NCBI GenBank assembly: GCA_021208565.1
Contig: JAJOJN010000051.1
Span: 1 to 40,656, forward strand
Length of the DNA stretch: 40,656 nt
Reading direction: 5' to 3'
Origin: Nitrincola sp.
Lineage (GTDB): Bacteria > Pseudomonadota > Gammaproteobacteria > Pseudomonadales > Balneatricaceae
Of this stretch, positions 7,219-16,915 are shown piece after piece. The stretch's first letter is position 1. The number at the start of each line of letters is the position of its first letter. The notes beneath the pieces are model-generated. The model worked only from the letters and a program-made list of their open reading frames with translations. It was not told the DNA's origin and searched no databases. The position numbers and the translations under genes were made by a program.

Positions 7219-9950
7219 CAGTCTTAGTATTTGCCAGTCTTCCGTTGGCTCATGAAGCATCAGTTTCATTTCGACAACTTCCTCTTCACTGTTAAAGCTA
7301 TTACGAAAGCCAAGTTTTTTTAGCAAGACCCTGCATCCCTTTGTTGGAGGGCAACGTTGACCCCATGATCATCAGAGTGCCTCGATCTTTACAGTACTGA
7401 ATGATCTTTTCCATCAGAATGATACCCAAACCTTCACCCTGCATATCATCCCGCACAACGACAGAGAACTCGGCACGGATATTATCGGCATCGGTGACGG
7501 CACGCACGACGCCAAGCGTTTCGTAACCATCCCCTTCCAACTTTGGCGCTGAAACAATCAATGCCATCTCTCGGTCGTAGTCAATCTGCGTCCAGTTGGC
7601 TAACTCTTGATGAGTGGGGACACCACGGCTATAGAAGTAGCGCAAACGAATCGATTCGGGTGACAATTTATTCCAAAACTCCAAGTGAGCAGGTTCATCT
7701 TCACCTCGAATCGCTCTGAGGGTAGCAGCCCTACCTGAACGCCTCAGGGTGATCTGTTCGGTTAAATGCTCTGGATAGGGTGGCACAGACAGTACTGAAG
7801 GTTCTCCAAGGGAAACCGTGACATCGACTGCCAGTAATCCGCGTTTGTTCAGTAACAACGGATTAATTTCTAATGATTTTAGATGTTTTAGTTCCACCGC
7901 CATTTGACCTAACTTGATTAGCAAGTCACAGATGTTATTCAGATCGCGCTCTGGCCATTCTGAGTTTTCAGAAATGATGTGATAAACGCGAGATTGACGA
8001 ATGAGTTGATGCGCCAGTGCTGAATTGATCGGCGGCAACATCAAGGCTCTATCGGCCATGGTATCCGCGGTGTAACCACCAATACCAAAAATTACCAAAG
8101 GCCCAAACACAGGATCTCGGGTTATGCCTAGATTAATTTGTAACGACTGAAAACCACGCTTCATCTGCTGAACGGCAAAGCCAAACTGCTGTTCAGTGGT
8201 GTAACGCTCACTGACGCGATAGGCCAGCTTAGTCGTTGCGTGACGCACCTCTTGCATGGAGTACAGGTCTAGGGCTAGGTCGCGCCAGCGATTACGACTG
8301 GTGTCTTTTTCGTAACTAAACGGATAAGCATTTTCTTGATGCAAGGCTCTGACGGCGACCGATCCACCTAACTGACTGGCAATTTCGACAACGCCATCGA
8401 TATCTTCAGCATAGTGCGTATTGGATGTCGGTATTTCATATAGATCCAACAGATCACAAGCTTCTGAATGCGTCAGAAAATCTCGACCCGTTTCCCACAC
8501 ACTTTCCGTCAGCTGAATCGCTTTTTGTCGGTTAGGCTGATTATCAATACGATAAGGCGCTGGCGTTTGTCGCATCACCTTCTGGTTTCGGTGGTACTCC
8601 ACCATAAACATAAAGGCGTCAATGGCTTCTTCTGGATTTAAGAAGGTAATAATGCCTGCATTGTTGCAGCGATTTCGGGCCGCAATCGCCGACTCACGCC
8701 CCATCCAACAAGTCAGCACGTTACGAGGTGTTTTTTTTGGCAATTTTAACAACCGCTTCGGCTGTTTCTAGACTAGGTGCCATGCGAGTCGGTGCATGTA
8801 TCGATAATACCGCGTCTACATTGGGATCTTTGAGCAAACGTTCAATCACACTGGCATAACGCTCTGGTGTCGCATCGGCGTTCAAATCTACCGGATTACG
8901 CCCGTTCCAGTGCGGCGGTAAAAGGCCCGCGAGATCTTTTACGGTATCTTCTGTTAACTCAGCCAACTGCCCCTGTCGAGCACGTAAGCGATCGTAAGCC
9001 AGAGCATTGGGCCCCATGCCGTTACACACAATCGCGATGCGCTCGCCTCGCATTGGTTTCATACGGGTTAAGGTTTCTAGGGCATTAAAGAGCATATCTG
9101 AGGTATCCACACGAACGACACCCGCTCTTCGCATCACCGCATCATAGACCTTGTCTCGATCGGCAATCCCTTCACACTCTTCTTCTTTCATGCGTCCATC
9201 CGGAATGATGCCGGATTTAAGGACCAGTACTAGCTTGTTGCGCGATGCGGCTCGAAGCGCAGAAATGAAGTTACGCGATGGACCAATAACACGATCAATC
9301 TGTAACAAAATGGCATGTGTTGTTGGTTCACCAGCCAAATAATCCACAATCGATGGAAGGTCGACGTCAACACCATCACCGAGTGTTAAGAAATGTGAAA
9401 AACCAATTTCTTGACCATTGGCCCAGTCGATCATCGCAGTACCAATCAGACCAGACTGTCCGACATAAGCCACACGACCTTTGCGTATGTTTACATGAGA
9501 AAAACTGGCATTCATGTTGGAACCTGGAATCAGCATTCCCATACAATCGGGGCCGAGTATCCTGATACCGTATGAGCGCGCCGCTTCGCGAATTTCGTCT
9601 TTGATACTCCCCTGCCCGGTAACGCTTTCAAGTGTCAGTCCGCCAGTTAAAATCATGGCTGCTCGAACCATATTCGCACCCAACTTGCGCACTATATCGG
9701 CGACAGTATCTGGCGGTGTGCAAATAATCGCCAAGTCAGGCATTTCAGGGAGCTTATTTATATTTTTGTAACAAGGCACACCATTGACCTGCTGGTAGCC
9801 TTCCTTATTGACGGCGAACAAGGGGCCAGTGAAACCAGAATCGAGCAAATTACGCAAGACGATTCCCCCCATGCTGTCTTCTCGCTCTGAAGCACCGAAA
9901 ACAGCAATTGAGCGTGGACGAAAGAAACGTTTTAGGTATTTAGTCGACAT
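7210..9950 (-). CDS. Pat/PatZ-type protein lysine acetyltransferase (acyl-CoA synthetase-like plus GNAT; two frameshifts)
   Basis: A repaired protein of about 912 residues. Order: N-terminal CoA-binding and NDP-forming acyl-CoA-synthetase-like domains (FFRPRSIAVFGASE near residue 9; VGQSGLIGTAM), an ATP-grasp region (SEACDLLDLYEIPTSNTHYA), and a C-terminal GNAT domain (LGVVRAVTDADN, DDMQGEGLGIILMEKII). Proteins of this build acetylate and inactivate acyl-CoA synthetases and other metabolic enzymes. Two frameshifts: T8 at 8731-8738, one base too long, and an A/T run at about 7315-7321, which otherwise replaces the family tail with KKTWLS. Reading past it gives LGFRNSFNSEEEVVEMKLML and a stop at 7210. 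It is transcribed alone, divergent from phaC. Confidence 0.85.
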
Positions 9951-10134
9951 GTTTTGATCCTTCCCTTGTTAAGGGTTTAGTCATCAGACTTAAGTTTAAT
10001 ACATTTTATCCATTTCGCACCTGCAGCAAAAGCAAAATCAACTTTAAATAAGGATATTTACTTATAAGGTGGAAGTGTCATCTATCCTTTGACTACACTA
10101 TAGATAAGAGATTAATGATTTAGCAGGAGCCATC

Positions 10135-11877
10135 ATGACAGGTATACAAGGGGCAACCATGCCCGAGATCAAAACTACGCTCGATCGTTTAATTCATGCT
10201 ATGGAAGGTCGCTTTACCAAGGGTATGTCACCCGCTTCTTTGCTGCTAGCGTATATGGATTGGTTAATCCATATGGGGCACTCGCCAGGTAAGATTGCAG
10301 AGATGATGGAAAACATGATTCGCAAGCATTCCGCCTTTCTTCTATGGGCCGCTAGAGCACCCTTTGACCCCGATATAAAGCCATTTATTAAACCGCTTCC
10401 TGATGATCGACGTTTTAAAGATCCATCTTGGTCAAAATTTCCTTACAACGTTATTTCGCAACAGTTCATGCTTCATGAACAGTGGTGGCACTATGCGACG
10501 ACCAATATACCTGGCGTTGCCAAGCATCACGAAAACATGGTCGCTTTTTCAGCTCGTCAGTGGCTCGACATGCTTGCCCCGACTAATTTTGCCGCGACAA
10601 ATCCTGTTGTGGCTCAAAAAACACTCGCTTCGGGTGGTATGAACCTGATGCAGGGTATGCAAAAGCTGATCGAAGATATGCAACACACTTTGCTTGAACA
10701 ACCGGCTGAGGAAGGTGACATTCGTGTAGGTCGTGATGTCGCCATCACGCCAGGTAAAGTGGTCTATCGCAATCGATTAATTGAGTTGATTCAATATAGC
10801 CCGACCACTGAAAAAGTTCAGGCAGAGCCAATTCTGATTGTTCCTGCTTGGATTATGAAATATTACATTCTTGATTTGTCGCCACATAACTCAATGGTGA
10901 AATATTTAGTTGATCAAGGCTTTACTGTTTTCATGATCTCTTGGCACAACCCTACAGTTGAAGATCGCGATTTATCCATGAAGGATTACACTCAAAAAGG
11001 GATTATGGCCGCACTTAACGCGATTAATCAGATTATCCCTGATCAGAAAGTACATGCGGCAGGTTATTGCTTAGGTGGAACGCTGCTCTCTATTGCAGCA
11101 GCGGCAATGGCGCGTGATGAGGATGACCGCCTGCAATCAGTAACTCTGTTTACGGCACAAACCGACTTTACCGAAGCCGGCGAATTGATGCTGTTTATCG
11201 ATGAAAGCCAGCTCAGCTACATGGAAGATATGATGTGGGAAAAAGGCTATCTGGATACCAAACAGATGTCAGGTGCCTTTATGCTACTGCGTTCTTATGA
11301 TCTGCTATGGTCGCGCATGGTAAACGAGTACCTCTTGGGTGATAAAGCCACAACAAATGATCTTATGGCTTGGAATGCCGACGCTACTCGTATGCCCTAT
11401 CGTATGCATACACAATACCTACGTCTGCTGTTCCTGAATAATGATCTCGCCAGCGGTCGTTACATTGTGAACGACAAACCGATTTCATTGCGTGATATTC
11501 GTGTTCCTGTGTTTGGCGTAGCGACTGTGACGGATCACGTAGCACCTTGGAAATCCGTCTATAAAATGAATGATCTCTTCAATACAGAAATTACTTTTGT
11601 GCTGACCAGTGGCGGCCATAATGCCGGGATTGTTAGTGAACCAGGACGCCCTAGAAGAACCTATCAACTGGGCGTTCAACGTGCCGAAGACAAACACATA
11701 CCGGCTGAGCAATGGGTTCAGCAACATGAAAAACATGAAGGCTCTTGGTGGGAACCTTGGGTCGGCTGGTTAGAGTCAAAATCAACTGGTCGCATTTTAC
11801 CACCGCAAATGGGTAATCCTGATAAAGGATTGTTTCCATTGTGCGATGCACCAGGAACCTACGTGATGGAGAAATAG
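10135..11877 (+). CDS. phaC: Poly(3-hydroxyalkanoate) synthase, class I-like
   Basis: A 580-residue cytoplasmic/granule-bound enzyme that polymerises (R)-3-hydroxyacyl-CoA. The PhaC N-terminal domain is followed by an alpha/beta hydrolase fold. The catalytic triad is visible: Cys312 in the modified lipase box GYCLGG, Asp467 in TDHVAPW, His495 in GGHNAGI; spacing is close to that of the Cupriavidus enzyme. Length matches class I synthases, which act without PhaE or PhaR. The start ATG 10135 has an AGGAG ribosome site at good distance; a second in-frame ATG lies at 10159. No phaA, phaB, phasin or depolymerase gene is adjacent, so precursors are supplied from elsewhere. Confidence 0.93.
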   Translation: MTGIQGATMPEIKTTLDRLIHAMEGRFTKGMSPASLLLAYMDWLIHMGHSPGKIAEMMENMIRKHSAFLLWAARAPFDPDIKPFIKPLPDDRRFKDPSWSKFPYNVISQQFMLHEQWWHYATTNIPGVAKHHENMVAFSARQWLDMLAPTNFAATNPVVAQKTLASGGMNLMQGMQKLIEDMQHTLLEQPAEEGDIRVGRDVAITPGKVVYRNRLIELIQYSPTTEKVQAEPILIVPAWIMKYYILDLSPHNSMVKYLVDQGFTVFMISWHNPTVEDRDLSMKDYTQKGIMAALNAINQIIPDQKVHAAGYCLGGTLLSIAAAAMARDEDDRLQSVTLFTAQTDFTEAGELMLFIDESQLSYMEDMMWEKGYLDTKQMSGAFMLLRSYDLLWSRMVNEYLLGDKATTNDLMAWNADATRMPYRMHTQYLRLLFLNNDLASGRYIVNDKPISLRDIRVPVFGVATVTDHVAPWKSVYKMNDLFNTEITFVLTSGGHNAGIVSEPGRPRRTYQLGVQRAEDKHIPAEQWVQQHEKHEGSWWEPWVGWLESKSTGRILPPQMGNPDKGLFPLCDAPGTYVMEK

Positions 11878-11925
11878 CTAATAATTGAGATTTTTTAGAA
11901 AATTAATAGTTTTTTTTTAATTTTG

Positions 11926-11959
11926 ATAAGCGCGAATTCAACACTATATTCGCGCTTAT
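11926..11959. terminator. 12-bp hairpin downstream of phaC
   Basis: Perfect inverted repeat ATAAGCGCGAAT (11926-11937) / ATTCGCGCTTAT (11948-11959) with a 10-base loop. It is preceded, not followed, by a T-run (11911-11918), so it is not a textbook rho-independent terminator. It could be a 3' stabiliser for phaC mRNA. Confidence 0.5.
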
Positions 11960-11990
11960 GGCGATACCGGTTTTCGGACGCTCTGGAAAA

Positions 11991-12045
11991 TGGTTTAACT
12001 TGGTTTAATTTAACTTAGTTTTTAACTTAGTTTTTAAATTAGTTG
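11991..12045. repeat. Short A/T-rich tandem repeats upstream of the PA3496-family gene
   Basis: Two copies of a 10-base unit TGGTTTAACT/TGGTTTAATT (11991-12010), overlapping by one base three copies of a 12-base unit TTAACTTAGTTT (12010-12021, 12022-12033, and a degenerate third at 12034-12045). They end 13 bases before the next start codon, so they lie in the leader or promoter of that gene. Confidence 0.7.
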
Positions 12046-12058
12046 TGAGAGTAAGCAG

Positions 12059-12253
12059 ATGGGCACAAAAGTACGTGTCGATCAGGTCACTATCGATGAG
12101 ATGGATGACTGGAACGAACAGTTTTCAGAAGAAGAAGAGATCGGTAAAAGCCGTCTCAAATATAATGGTAAGCGTCGCCGTCAGATCGAAGATTTGATGG
12201 AGGAGCGCCGTTTGATGAAACAGATCAGTGATGTGTTTGACGAACACGCCTGA
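12059..12253 (+). CDS. PA3496-family small protein (putative envelope integrity)
   Basis: A 64-residue, highly charged protein with no signal peptide. An acidic N-terminal part (TIDEMDDWNEQFSEEEE) is followed by a basic block (KYNGKRRRQIEDLMEERRLMKQI). The charge pattern and the KRRRQIEDLMEER motif match the small family named after Pseudomonas aeruginosa PA3496, whose role is not established beyond a proposed link with the cell envelope. The start ATG is preceded by GAGAG. It is transcribed alone toward the ect operon and separated from it by a hairpin. Confidence 0.7.
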   Translation: MGTKVRVDQVTIDEMDDWNEQFSEEEEIGKSRLKYNGKRRRQIEDLMEERRLMKQISDVFDEHA

Positions 12254-12272
12254 TTAGGATCATTTGTTAACA

Positions 12273-12294
12273 CGCGGAGCTTATTCGCTCCGCG
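12273..12294. terminator. Hairpin between PA3496-family gene and ask
   Basis: Perfect 8-bp GC-rich stem CGCGGAGC (12273-12280) / GCTCCGCG (12287-12294), loop TTATTC, between convergent genes ending at 12253 and 12335. Followed on the plus strand by CTTGTCCTTT, weakly T-rich. Confidence 0.55.
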
Positions 12295-12334
12295 CTTGTC
12301 CTTTGCGGCTCACATTTGGAATCTTTTATTCCTA

Positions 12335-13762
12335 TCAGGCTGCACAAATCACATCTCCATGCTCTTCTTTTTCAATCAGTGCATAGTGCATCGCCTTGAC
12401 TGCAGACTCATAGTCTTCATCGTTAACAACACATTGCATCTCTACTTGACGCATCGACTGATGTAGCGCTTGAATGCTAATTTGTGCATCGGCTAACGCG
12501 GAGACTGTTCTGGCGAGGATACCCGAGACTTTTAAATCCGAGCCAATCGCAGAAACAATCGCCACCTTTTTCAAATCTACCTCAGCACCCTGGTAAGCTT
12601 CGCTGATTAGACGCATGGCACGATTAACCATTTTGCGAGAACCTGCCACATAATAGGTAATACTGTTGGCATCTGAATCACGATTAACGATGTAGAGCTT
12701 CAACTGATGCAGCAATCTGGCCAGTTCAATATCGTAGTTGCTGTCGCCTAGCATATCTTGATCAAAAATCTCGATAGCAAACACATTACGTCGACCTGCA
12801 ATGATCTCTACACAGGGTTTAGCACTGCGATAGTCATTACTGATCACTGTCCCTGCATGGTGGGGTTCAAACGCATTTTTGATCCGTAATCTAATCCCCT
12901 GCTGACGCAATCCTTTCGCCGCTTTAGGGTGGATCGCCTCCATTCCCAAATTGGACAGTTGGTCAGCCACATCGTAGTTAGTGCGACCGATGGTGACAAT
13001 TTTTTCAAGCCCCACCACGGCAGGATCAGCACTGCTGAGATGATACTCTTTGTGAATGATGGCTTCGTGTGCGCCAGTCACTGTCGCAATTTTACTGAAG
13101 GTCATTTCACTGTAACCACGATCGAAGGTGCGCATAACACCCTCACTACAATGGGCGTAGCCTGTCGCAATAGGGAGTTGAGTAGAGAGATCAAGGTGCT
13201 CGAAATGGCTGCTGATCATTTCATCTAGGCTGAGAGGCTGCTCTTGATGCCAACCGGATAGATCGACAAAGGTTGCATTCACTCCAGCATTTTTAAGCGC
13301 GAGCACGGAGTTGAACGCACTGTGGGTTTCACCCAAAGAGGCCAACATTTCTCTAACCCGCAACAAATGATCTTTTAACTGGAAATGCCCAACTGAGCAC
13401 AGCTTTTGCAGGTTTTCCATACAGTTTTCCGCGCCTTTAATACGCTCTAGGATAAACTGATCGGCAAGGAGACGATCCTGCCCTGAAAACAGCTCGGCAT
13501 TCTTGTTCAGCATCTCATGTCGAACATGATTTAGGCTTTCTTTCCATGCTGATTCATTCTCTGCATCGGCAAATCGAGCATAAACACCAGGTTCACCAGT
13601 TTTCTTATGCTCTAGGAGTAAATTTGTGATGCCGCCATAGGCCGACACCACAAAAATGCGATGGTACAGATCGGCGCCCTGACGATTACCAATCAAAATG
13701 GTATCCATCAGTTCACTAAAGCGGCTCATTGACGTGCCGCCAATTTTTTCAACAGTATGCAT
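12335..13762 (-). CDS. ask: Ectoine-cluster aspartokinase (Ask_Ect)
   Basis: A 475-residue aspartate kinase, last gene of ectABC-ask. It phosphorylates aspartate to feed aspartate semialdehyde into ectoine synthesis. Visible parts: the kinase N-terminus EKIGGTSM (residues 5-12), a central amino acid kinase fold (FDRGYSEMTFSKIA, HLSSADP), and a C-terminal ACT pair (VAIVSAIGSDLKVSGILART; ISIQALHQSMRQVEMQCVV). Ectoine-cluster aspartokinases form their own clade, thought to escape the feedback inhibition of the housekeeping enzymes; that property is known for the group, not shown here. The start ATG 13762 is 32 bases after the ectC stop. Confidence 0.93.
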   Translation of the reverse strand: MHTVEKIGGTSMSRFSELMDTILIGNRQGADLYHRIFVVSAYGGITNLLLEHKKTGEPGVYARFADAENESAWKESLNHVRHEMLNKNAELFSGQDRLLADQFILERIKGAENCMENLQKLCSVGHFQLKDHLLRVREMLASLGETHSAFNSVLALKNAGVNATFVDLSGWHQEQPLSLDEMISSHFEHLDLSTQLPIATGYAHCSEGVMRTFDRGYSEMTFSKIATVTGAHEAIIHKEYHLSSADPAVVGLEKIVTIGRTNYDVADQLSNLGMEAIHPKAAKGLRQQGIRLRIKNAFEPHHAGTVISNDYRSAKPCVEIIAGRRNVFAIEIFDQDMLGDSNYDIELARLLHQLKLYIVNRDSDANSITYYVAGSRKMVNRAMRLISEAYQGAEVDLKKVAIVSAIGSDLKVSGILARTVSALADAQISIQALHQSMRQVEMQCVVNDEDYESAVKAMHYALIEKEEHGDVICAA

Positions 13763-13794
13763 TGTTTTCCCTTACCAGAGGTTTCTGGTGAGTG

Positions 13795-14181
13795 TTATTC
13801 GCTAAGCGGATAAACACCATTTTCATCATGAACTTCTTGACCACTTAAGGGTGGGTTAAAGACACAGGCCATAACCATATCTTCAGAAGTGGCTCTCAGT
13901 AGGTGCTCATCATGTTTGTCTAGGATATAAAGCGTTCCAGGCTCAATGGGATAGACTTTGCCATCGGCTAGGGTTTCTACCTCGCCATAACCACTCATGC
14001 AGTAAACAGACTCTAGATGGTTTTGATACCAGATATGTGTTTCTGTCCCTTTGAAAATGGTGGTGATATGGAATGAAAACCCCATTTGATCGTCTTTAAG
14101 TAACATGCGAACACTTTTCCAGTTCTCTGCTTTCACACAACGATCACTTGCTTCACACTCTTTTAATGTTCTTACTATCAC
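13795..14181 (-). CDS. ectC: L-ectoine synthase
   Basis: A 128-residue cupin that cyclises N-gamma-acetyl-diaminobutyrate to ectoine. The iron ligands described for EctC are all present at the same numbering: Glu57 in NHLESVY, Tyr85 in GTLYILD, His93 in DKHDEHLL. Length is typical. It lies 37 bases after the ectB stop. No ectoine hydroxylase (ectD) follows, so 5-hydroxyectoine is not made from this locus. Confidence 0.96.
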   Translation of the reverse strand: MIVRTLKECEASDRCVKAENWKSVRMLLKDDQMGFSFHITTIFKGTETHIWYQNHLESVYCMSGYGEVETLADGKVYPIEPGTLYILDKHDEHLLRATSEDMVMACVFNPPLSGQEVHDENGVYPLSE

Positions 14182-14218
14182 GTGGTTATCCTTCTGCTTG
14201 CCATTCTGGCTTGGTCAA

Positions 14219-15493
14219 TTAAGAGGCTTGACGCTCACCCTCAGAGAGCGCTTGCGTGAAAGCATCTTCCAACACACGCAAACCAAACTCAATCTGTTTA
14301 TCCGTAATGATTAAGGGCACGAGACATTTAACAACCTGACCATAAGCACCACTGGTTTCAATGACCAGGCCTTTCTCGAAGGCGATACTGGTGACTCTGT
14401 CAGCCAACTCACCATCAGGACACTCAATGCCACTCATTAAACCGCGTCCTTTCAGCTTCATGCTGTTTTTGCCATGCTTGTTGATAATGGCCGTCAAACC
14501 AGAACGCAGCTTTTCAGCTTTGCGACGCACCTCGGCGGCAAAAGTATCATCCTGCCAAAAGTGCTTAAACGCCGCCGTAGCGGTGATGAACGCGTGGTTA
14601 TTGCCACGGAAGGTGCCATTGTGTTCGCCAGGTGACCACTGGTCCAAATCGTCACGGAAGATGGTCACCGCGAAAGGCAAACCATAAGCACTTAACGATT
14701 TAGAGAGTGTGATAATGTCAGGCTTGATACCGGCTTTCTCGAAACTGAAGAAATGCCCTGAACGACCGCAACCTGATTGAATATCATCCACGATCAATAG
14801 CATGTCATGTTTACGGCAAACCTTTTCTAGATTTCGCAGCCATTCAAAAGAAGCGGCATTCAACCCTCCTTCGCCTTGAATGGTTTCAACGATCACCGCT
14901 GCTGGATGATCGATACCACTACTCGGGTCAGATAAGACTTTATCGAGATAGGCTGTGGTATCGATACCTTCACCCATGTATCCATCAAAAGGCATGCGTG
15001 TGACATCCGCTAAACTAGCGCCCATGCCGCCACGATGATGTTCATTACCAGTACAGGCCAAAGCACCACCTGATACACCATGAAAACCATTGGTGAATGA
15101 GACAATTTCACTTCGACCAGTCACCTTACGCGCCAGCTTTAAAGCGGCTTCAACGGCATTTGTCCCGGTGGGTCCAGTAAATTGCACTCGGAAATTTTCC
15201 ATTCCACGAGGTTTAAGAATAATATGGTGAAAGGCATCCAGAAATTCGCGCTTAGCAGCACTGTACATATCCAAGCCATGGGTAATACCATCATCGAGAA
15301 TATAGTCGACCAAGGCTTTTTGGAGCACAGGATGGTTATGCCCATAGTTCAGGGTACCTGCCCCTGCTAGGAAATCGATATACTCTTTACCGTCTTCGGT
15401 AAAAAGAGAAGCACCTTTCGCTTTTTTGAATACAACGGGGAATGAACGTGAGTAAGTTCTAACATCTGATTCAACCCGTTCAAAAATATTCAT
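14219..15493 (-). CDS. ectB: Diaminobutyrate-2-oxoglutarate transaminase
   Basis: A 424-residue class III PLP-dependent aminotransferase converting aspartate semialdehyde to L-2,4-diaminobutyrate with glutamate as amino donor. The PLP-binding Lys265 lies in ITLSKSLSAYG; the cofactor region LLIVDDIQSGCGRSG and an N-terminal substrate region (FLAGAGTLNYGHNHP) are intact. First committed step of ectoine synthesis. It begins 50 bases after the ectA stop with TAAGGAG upstream. Confidence 0.96.
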   Translation of the reverse strand: MNIFERVESDVRTYSRSFPVVFKKAKGASLFTEDGKEYIDFLAGAGTLNYGHNHPVLQKALVDYILDDGITHGLDMYSAAKREFLDAFHHIILKPRGMENFRVQFTGPTGTNAVEAALKLARKVTGRSEIVSFTNGFHGVSGGALACTGNEHHRGGMGASLADVTRMPFDGYMGEGIDTTAYLDKVLSDPSSGIDHPAAVIVETIQGEGGLNAASFEWLRNLEKVCRKHDMLLIVDDIQSGCGRSGHFFSFEKAGIKPDIITLSKSLSAYGLPFAVTIFRDDLDQWSPGEHNGTFRGNNHAFITATAAFKHFWQDDTFAAEVRRKAEKLRSGLTAIINKHGKNSMKLKGRGLMSGIECPDGELADRVTSIAFEKGLVIETSGAYGQVVKCLVPLIITDKQIEFGLRVLEDAFTQALSEGERQAS

Positions 15494-15543
15494 GGTTTCT
15501 CCTTAATTAATTAAATTCTTTTCTAAAAAATGTGATTCGAGTC

Positions 15544-16062
15544 TTAAGCCAACGCTTTTAGAGGGCCTGCTCGCCACAGCACTTCATCATCGTGCTGGTC
15601 TGCAAAATGCTGTTTGCGTGAAAACAACACTGTCTTTTCTACCGCCGCATTTAGCTCTTGGTAGACGCGGCTAAACAATGCTTCTGAGGCCTGATTACCA
15701 GGTGTAATGGTTGTTTCGATGAATTGTATCGATTGCTCACCACGACAACGCTCAATCAACGCGGATAGCATTCGTGCAGCCAAACCTTGGCCACGACAAA
15801 ACTCATCAACCGCGACCTGCCATACAAACAAGGTATTTGGGCGCGAGGGTGGAATGTAACCCGAAATAAAACCCATCAACTCGTTTTGAGAATTGACAGC
15901 CGCAATCGACGTATCTGCAAAGTGAGTGCATTGCAACAAATTGCAGTAGGTTGAGTTGGCATCCAATGGCGGACAACGTCCAACCAGCGCGTTTAGTGGT
16001 TGTCCGTCGGTTGATAGGGGCTTGCGAAGAGCAATCTCACTCTTCGGTGCTTGAGTAGTCAT
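15544..16062 (-). CDS. ectA: L-2,4-diaminobutyrate N-gamma-acetyltransferase
   Basis: A 172-residue GNAT enzyme acetylating diaminobutyrate with acetyl-CoA. The acetyl-CoA pyrophosphate loop RGQGLA is at residues 90-95, after the beta-4 strand VWQVAVDEF; NTLFVWQV is typical of EctA. It is first in ectABC-ask. The ATG 16062 is chosen because the family starts near this point; the nearest AGGAAG lies about 20 bases upstream, too far for a strong ribosome site, so the start is slightly uncertain. Confidence 0.95.
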   Translation of the reverse strand: MTTQAPKSEIALRKPLSTDGQPLNALVGRCPPLDANSTYCNLLQCTHFADTSIAAVNSQNELMGFISGYIPPSRPNTLFVWQVAVDEFCRGQGLAARMLSALIERCRGEQSIQFIETTITPGNQASEALFSRVYQELNAAVEKTVLFSRKQHFADQHDDEVLWRAGPLKALA

Positions 16063-16265
16063 AGGCGTATTAATAAATCGCTTCCTTAATATTTAGTATT
16101 GCAATGCTTTTATTATAAAACATATCCAAAATTACTTTGCAACCCTAAATCACAATTCAAAGCTCAAAAACCGTTTTAATTTGGCCATAAACGCTATTTT
16201 GCTCATACTTTGTATTCATAAGCACCATAATATATCCTATAGTATTACAAATTAATTAATCAAAG
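16063..16265. promoter_or_regulatory. Divergent ectA / ectR promoter region
   Basis: A 203-base A/T-rich intergenic region. On the minus strand a TATAAT hexamer (16112-16117) lies 50 bases upstream of ectA, with TTGCAA (16137-16142) 19 bases further up as a weak -35. EctR of methylotrophs binds near the ectA promoter, so the operator is probably here. I did not find a clear long palindrome. Confidence 0.45.
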
Positions 16266-16823
16266 GTGATCACTATCCATTTGCATTACCTGCACCAAAG
16301 GAACGAAAATAGCGATTTTTATCACAGCAACCCTAAAGAACTGGAAACACTCATGCAGAAGAGTCAGGAAGTCTTGGTTCTATTAAGACAGATTATTCGT
16401 GCAACAGAACTTCATGATAAACAACTGAGTCGCGTAACCGGGTTGACCATGCCACAGTTGATGTCCATGCAAGCATTGCACATGCAAGGCCCAATGACAG
16501 TCGGTGCTTTGGCCAAACAGATGAACCTGACCCAAGCTACGGTTACGAGTATTCTGGATAGACTTGAAAAGAAACAACTAACAACACGTGTTCGCAGCCA
16601 AGAAGATAAGCGCAAAGTACTGGTATACCCGACAGGTGAAGGCTTGGCTTTGCTGAAATCAGCACCAGCCACCCTTCAAGATCGCTTAATCACAGCTTTT
16701 GAAGAGATGCAAACCTGGGAGCAATCGATGATCATTTCATCCCTAGAACGCATCTCTTCCGTTTTAGGAGCTGACACCATTGATGCTGCACCCATGCTCG
16801 ATGTTGGTCCGTTGGATAGATGA
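16266..16823 (+). CDS. ectR: MarR-family repressor of the ectoine operon (EctR)
   Basis: A 185-residue MarR protein divergent from ectABC-ask. The winged-helix is clear (MTVGALAKQMNLTQATVTSILDRLEKK, then wing TRVRSQEDKRKVLVYPT), as is the EctR-type N-terminal block VLVLLRQIIRATELHDKQL and the tail MLDVGPLDR. EctR proteins repress ect operons at low osmolarity in methylotrophs; orthology here rests on sequence and position. The GTG at 16266 gives the longest product; ATG 16353, just before the conserved block, is an alternative start and would remove 29 residues. Confidence 0.85.
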   Translation: MITIHLHYLHQRNENSDFYHSNPKELETLMQKSQEVLVLLRQIIRATELHDKQLSRVTGLTMPQLMSMQALHMQGPMTVGALAKQMNLTQATVTSILDRLEKKQLTTRVRSQEDKRKVLVYPTGEGLALLKSAPATLQDRLITAFEEMQTWEQSMIISSLERISSVLGADTIDAAPMLDVGPLDR

Positions 16824-16915
16824 TGGCGTAAAAAGCGGCAAGATTGAGATTATTTTTTTTAGATCTGGTAATATTCGCCCTTACTTATCACACTTAATTT
16901 CAGGACACACCTTTC

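Noticed and set aside
8721-8752. Programmed ribosomal frameshift at the A8 run in the acetyltransferase
   Set aside because: Equivalent one-base breaks occur in many unrelated genes here, no downstream stimulatory structure is obvious, and homologues are normally encoded in one frame.
15500-15545. AATTAATTAA stretch between ectA and ectB as a promoter
   Set aside because: The gap is short, the genes are co-oriented, and no -35/-10 pair of reasonable quality is present.
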